Part shown: piece by piece, positions 60,730-64,000 of the stretch
How the letters are laid out: every line of letters starts with the position of its first letter
Position numbering within the stretch: the first letter of the stretch is position 1
Assembly: GCF_032854445.1 (NCBI RefSeq)
Contig: NC_088303.1
Coordinates: forward strand, 23,291,265-23,355,264
DNA length: 64,000 nt
Direction: 5' to 3'
From: Liolophura sinensis
Taxonomy: Eukaryota; Mollusca; Polyplacophora; Chitonida; Chitonidae
Program-made: the position numbers and the translations under genes
The notes under the pieces: model-generated
Told to the model about the DNA's origin: nothing
The model's database searches: none
Seen by the model: the letters and a program-made list of their open reading frames with translations, nothing else

Positions 60730-63700
60730 AACTCTGACAATTCTAGTTATGCAAATAGTTACTTTCCTGGCTAATATGTATTCAAAATATACTTGGGTAA
60801 CCGCATGCATGTATGTATGTGAGTATTTAACCATTCATTCTTCAAACGAGTTGCTAAGACACAGAATACCTGATGCATGTCACGAGTGCTTACATAACGG
60901 CAAACAGCTCAGCTATGAATAGTAATTTTCAGCAATTAAGTTTTTTGCAGCATGTCTTATTACATATTATCCAGTAAAGAAGTTTTTTTATACTTTTCAT
61001 ATACTGTTACAAACATGTAAAATGAGATAGCTCTTCCTTTCTTAAATCAAGAAGCAAAGCTGGTTCAGGAAAGAAAGAAGAAATCAAAGCATACAATGGC
61101 CACTTATTCAATGATGTATCATAAGTGAAAAAGGGTAGAGCTTGGGCGGTGAAGCATTTGTTTGTCTTTCCTTTTTTCTCTGGACACTAACTTTACCTTC
61201 AAGAGGCACACCTAACTGCATCAAAGTGTACTCTGCTGCAAAAACCTTTGCCCCCTCAACAGTAGAACACAGTTTATTTGGGGTAAATGGGTTACAATTT
61301 GGAAACTGAGTACCGAGAGCTGGTATGGTGATCTGAAAGACAAATGTACTTTACCATAGATTAACAATGTAAATGCCCAACATCAACTTCTACATGACAC
61401 TTATATATGTATAAATCACAACCACGACATCCTTTTTTCGATTTACTTCAGATCAATTATTTTTATAAGATAATTTACTTCTTATTCTTTCTGGTACACA
61501 TGGACATGATTAATTGTATAAATAAATAATAAAAAAAGTTACATTCCAGCAAAAGAACTTGATTCTTATCTCTTCAAACAAGTTTCTTATCAACATTTTG
61601 TTGAAACCTATGGTAGTACCTTGTACAAAAAGAGCTCTAAGAGCTGTTGGGCACCACTTCCATCCCTTCCCATGGGAGCATGAAGCTGGTATACAGGACT
61701 TCCCCATCCATTCTTCTGGCAAAGGTCATCCAGCACCTATAGTGAACATCGTTACATGCATGACACTCTTGATTTACTGAAGCCTCACTAGGGCAATCGG
61801 ACTATAAATTAAAGGTAATTAGTAAAACAAAAAATTCTTCCACAAAACAAAATCATAGTCAAACGTTAAACACAGAGCCTTGCATTATGACAACTTTCAA
61901 TGATAACAAAACAGCCAATTTTTTTTAGCTATTAACACACCTGATTAACGAAATTTAATTCAAAACTCATTACATGTATAGGAAATATTAGATAAGAATT
62001 AGTTTCTAAGTATGTTACCTGTTACTTCAAAGTTTAAACAAACACCCATCTTCAATGAAACTGAACTAACTCACCTTCTGGTTAATTGCACAATCGGTTC
62101 ATGTCTTTTAGTACGGCGTAGGCAGATTATAGATTTTAAGACTGCGTAATCCTTTAAGCATGCTCCAGAATAAGTTGCAATGCGCAACTTTTTAATGGGA
62201 TATGGGACAGGAAACCTTCTGCATTGACAACGATACACACCTCTGCTGGATGTTTCCTAAAGCCCCACCCCCTCATCATCCCTCGGCCTCGCACAGGGCT
62301 TCTGATGCCCATGGGACCTGGCTCTGCCAACGCCCTGCTAACAGTACAAAAAGCACAAATATTCAAGCTATTTCATGGTAAAAATTATGTGACTGAGCCT
62401 TCTTAAAGTTTCTTCTTCCTGCTTTTCCTCCTGAGATGTTCACATAAAATCAAATATATTGAGCTATTCAGGTTTGGTTGATGAAACTTAATGCTTCTTT
62501 GTATACTTACATGTAAGAAGCTCATAAAACGTTTTTTTTTAGGACATTGCATGGATAACACATAAATGTTACTTCTTTCACGTTAAATGACTCTATCAAC
62601 CACAATGGCAAAACCACTAAATATGGTAGTGTACCTTTCCTACATGTATGCTGTTGAATGGAAAGCTACAGAGTGACAATTAAAGAATATAGGTCACAGG
62701 TGGTATGAAGTTCACATTAATTCTTGGCAAAAAGCAAGCCCCTCCCATTCAATAAAATCGCCTGTTTTCAATAAAGCTATGCCTTGCACAGCCTTGCAAA
62801 TATTTCTTCTCCATGTGAAGCACCTTCCAACTGAAATCCGTCATTACCTCATTTTGGATTTCTGTTGCCAAAGTAGACTTACCCATGTCATTTTTCTAGT
62901 TCTCACTCTGTACTCTGTATCCATTAGCATATCAGCAGGAGAGCTACAATACTGTACTTTGTAAAACCCACTTACATATGCTTATTTACAGTTACAGTTA
63001 TTACAGACAAATCATAAGGTAAAATTTAATCTTAGGTTATCTAAGATTTCATCTTAGATGATCACAACTGAAATGATTTAAAAAAAAAAACAAATATCCT
63101 GTTCCTGGTCTGAAGCACACAAATGACAGAGCATCTGACACTTCTGAGAACCCTGATATTAAACAGACAAACTGGACACACACGGTGGAATATGACAACC
63201 TATGCTCTTAATTCTGCAAATATCGTTCTAAGCTAACCGATTTTTTATAAAAATTCCAAGAATACAACTCTATTCTGACTGCAAGATCATCTGCTGTGCT
63301 GGATTCTCATCTGTATTCTTATATTGGGTGAACAGAGTTGTGGATTTCAGGCCAAAATAGTTCTTACCTTGCGGGTGGTGGAGACATCGGGTTGTAATAC
63401 GATGGAGGCGAGTAACTAGGATCATTGCCATAGCCCTGAAAAATTTGTCACAGTATCAAGTACACTTGTCATACAACCAAAGCATGCATAACCCCCTGCC
63501 TTAACATACGAGGAACTCTTACCCTGACATAACAGAGCCCACTACCCTGACATATGAGGTACTCTTACCCTGACATATGAGAACCTCCTACCCAGATATA
63601 TGAGAACCCCCTACCTTAACATATGAGGAACTCTTACCCTGACGTAACAGAGCCCACTACCCTGACATACGAGGAACTCTTACCCTGACATAACAGAACC

Positions 63701-64000
63701 CCCTAGCCTACCACATGAGGAACTCTTACCCTGACATCTGATACTTCTTTCTGCTTCCAAGATTCCAACGCTTCCTGGCCTCTGTTGTATGCTCTATCAA
63801 CCTCACCCAAGTGGCAGTCCTGATTAGCCTGCAATAAAGAATTTTCATCAGTAGTAAAATTCAATTATTTACCTGATATAAATATATATAAATAATTTGG
63901 TTTTTATATGCAAAGCTTACTTCACACCTATCCTACCACATGAGGAACTCTTACCTTGACATATGATATTTCTTTCTGCTTCCAAGATTCCAATGCTTCC
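60220..64000 (-). CDS. A1CF: A1CF/RBM46-like RNA-binding protein, C-terminal part of gene
   Basis: Minus-strand gene entering from the right edge. Exons: 63955->64000 (partial), 63730-63828, 63368-63435, 62241-62334 (or -62337), 61620-61736, 61197-61332, then the last coding exon, 60617-60711 or its duplicate 60220-60314. All junctions are GT-AG with matching phases. The exons at 61620-61736 and 61197-61332 encode a double-stranded-RNA-binding domain: VLDDLCQKNGWGSPVYQL, LFLYK|ITIPALG, NPFTPNKLC and AKVFAAEYTLMQLGVP. This fits the C-terminal dsRBD of A1CF, RBM46 and DND1. Before it lies an Arg/Gly stretch, IRSPVRGRGMMRGWGF, as in A1CF/RBM47. The protein ends ERFQQIM and TGA. The RRM domains would be outside the window. 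The family is firm; which paralogue is uncertain, and the 33-residue duplicated exon is not a feature I know from the family. Confidence 0.85.
60860..61130 (-). repeat. repeat in A1CF-like intron shared with the polymerase element
   Basis: Reverse complement includes aacttctttactggataata and catttcattgct-type blocks found at 52680-52965 and 58096-58230. This is the longest of the three copies. Confidence 0.8.
61737..62240. other. A1CF-like intron, nothing further seen
   Basis: AT-rich intron sequence without recognised features. The same holds for the intron 62338-63367. Confidence 0.5.
63488..63729 (-). repeat. ~24-bp minisatellite built from an A1CF-like exon donor
   Basis: On the minus strand, units of atgtcagggtaagagttcct followed by cat, or variants with gtagtgggctctgtt, repeat about ten times directly downstream of the 63730-63828 exon. 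Its own end and donor (gatgtcagg|gtaagagtt) form the first unit. Confidence 0.85.

Overview
This is eukaryotic, intron-rich, repeat-dense nuclear DNA, most likely from a lophotrochozoan and probably a mollusc. The grounds are the gene structures (GT-AG introns with matching phases), many tRNA-derived SINEs on both strands of a type I associate with mollusc genomes, and relics of Tc1, hAT, jockey/CR1-like, SGNH-domain and Penelope-like elements. The species cannot be named from the sequence.

Layout. 1-5059: the 3' part of a cytochrome P450 gene (+), three exons with I-helix/K-helix, PERF and heme loop. 5060-18098: repeats, two Tc1-like transposase fragments and a decayed reverse transcriptase. 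18099-32590: a complete ten-exon SLC25A11 gene (mitochondrial 2-oxoglutarate/malate carrier, +, 313 codons plus stop). 32591-50450: mostly gene-poor, with SINEs, an hAT relic, an SGNH-domain retroelement fragment, a perfect 51-bp palindrome, a non-LTR C-terminus, a Penelope-like GIY-YIG fragment and one candidate signal-peptide exon. About 50.5-59.1 kb: a mobile element carrying a family B DNA polymerase with C2H2 zinc fingers and a nuclease-like insert. It has hairpins near both ends, long direct repeats and a tRNA-Ile-like gene in its intron. 59.2-64.0 kb: the 3' end of an A1CF/RBM46-type RNA-binding protein gene (-), whose terminal exon is tandemly duplicated.

Two observations stand out. 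First, 57 nt after the stop codon of the element's polymerase gene lies a textbook replication-dependent histone 3' stem-loop (57488-57503), followed 14 nt later by a purine-rich GAAAGAG like the U7-binding histone downstream element. The promoter side has a CRE and two perfect NF-Y CCAAT boxes. This suggests a selfish replicase whose mRNA is processed like histone mRNA and so confined to S phase. This copy is broken by two stops and three frameshifts. Second, four separate exon ends (SLC25A11 exons 2, 4 and 7, and an exon of the A1CF-like gene) sit at the head of minisatellites whose repeat unit contains the exon end plus the 5' splice site. Exon-intron junctions in this genome seem to seed tandem arrays.
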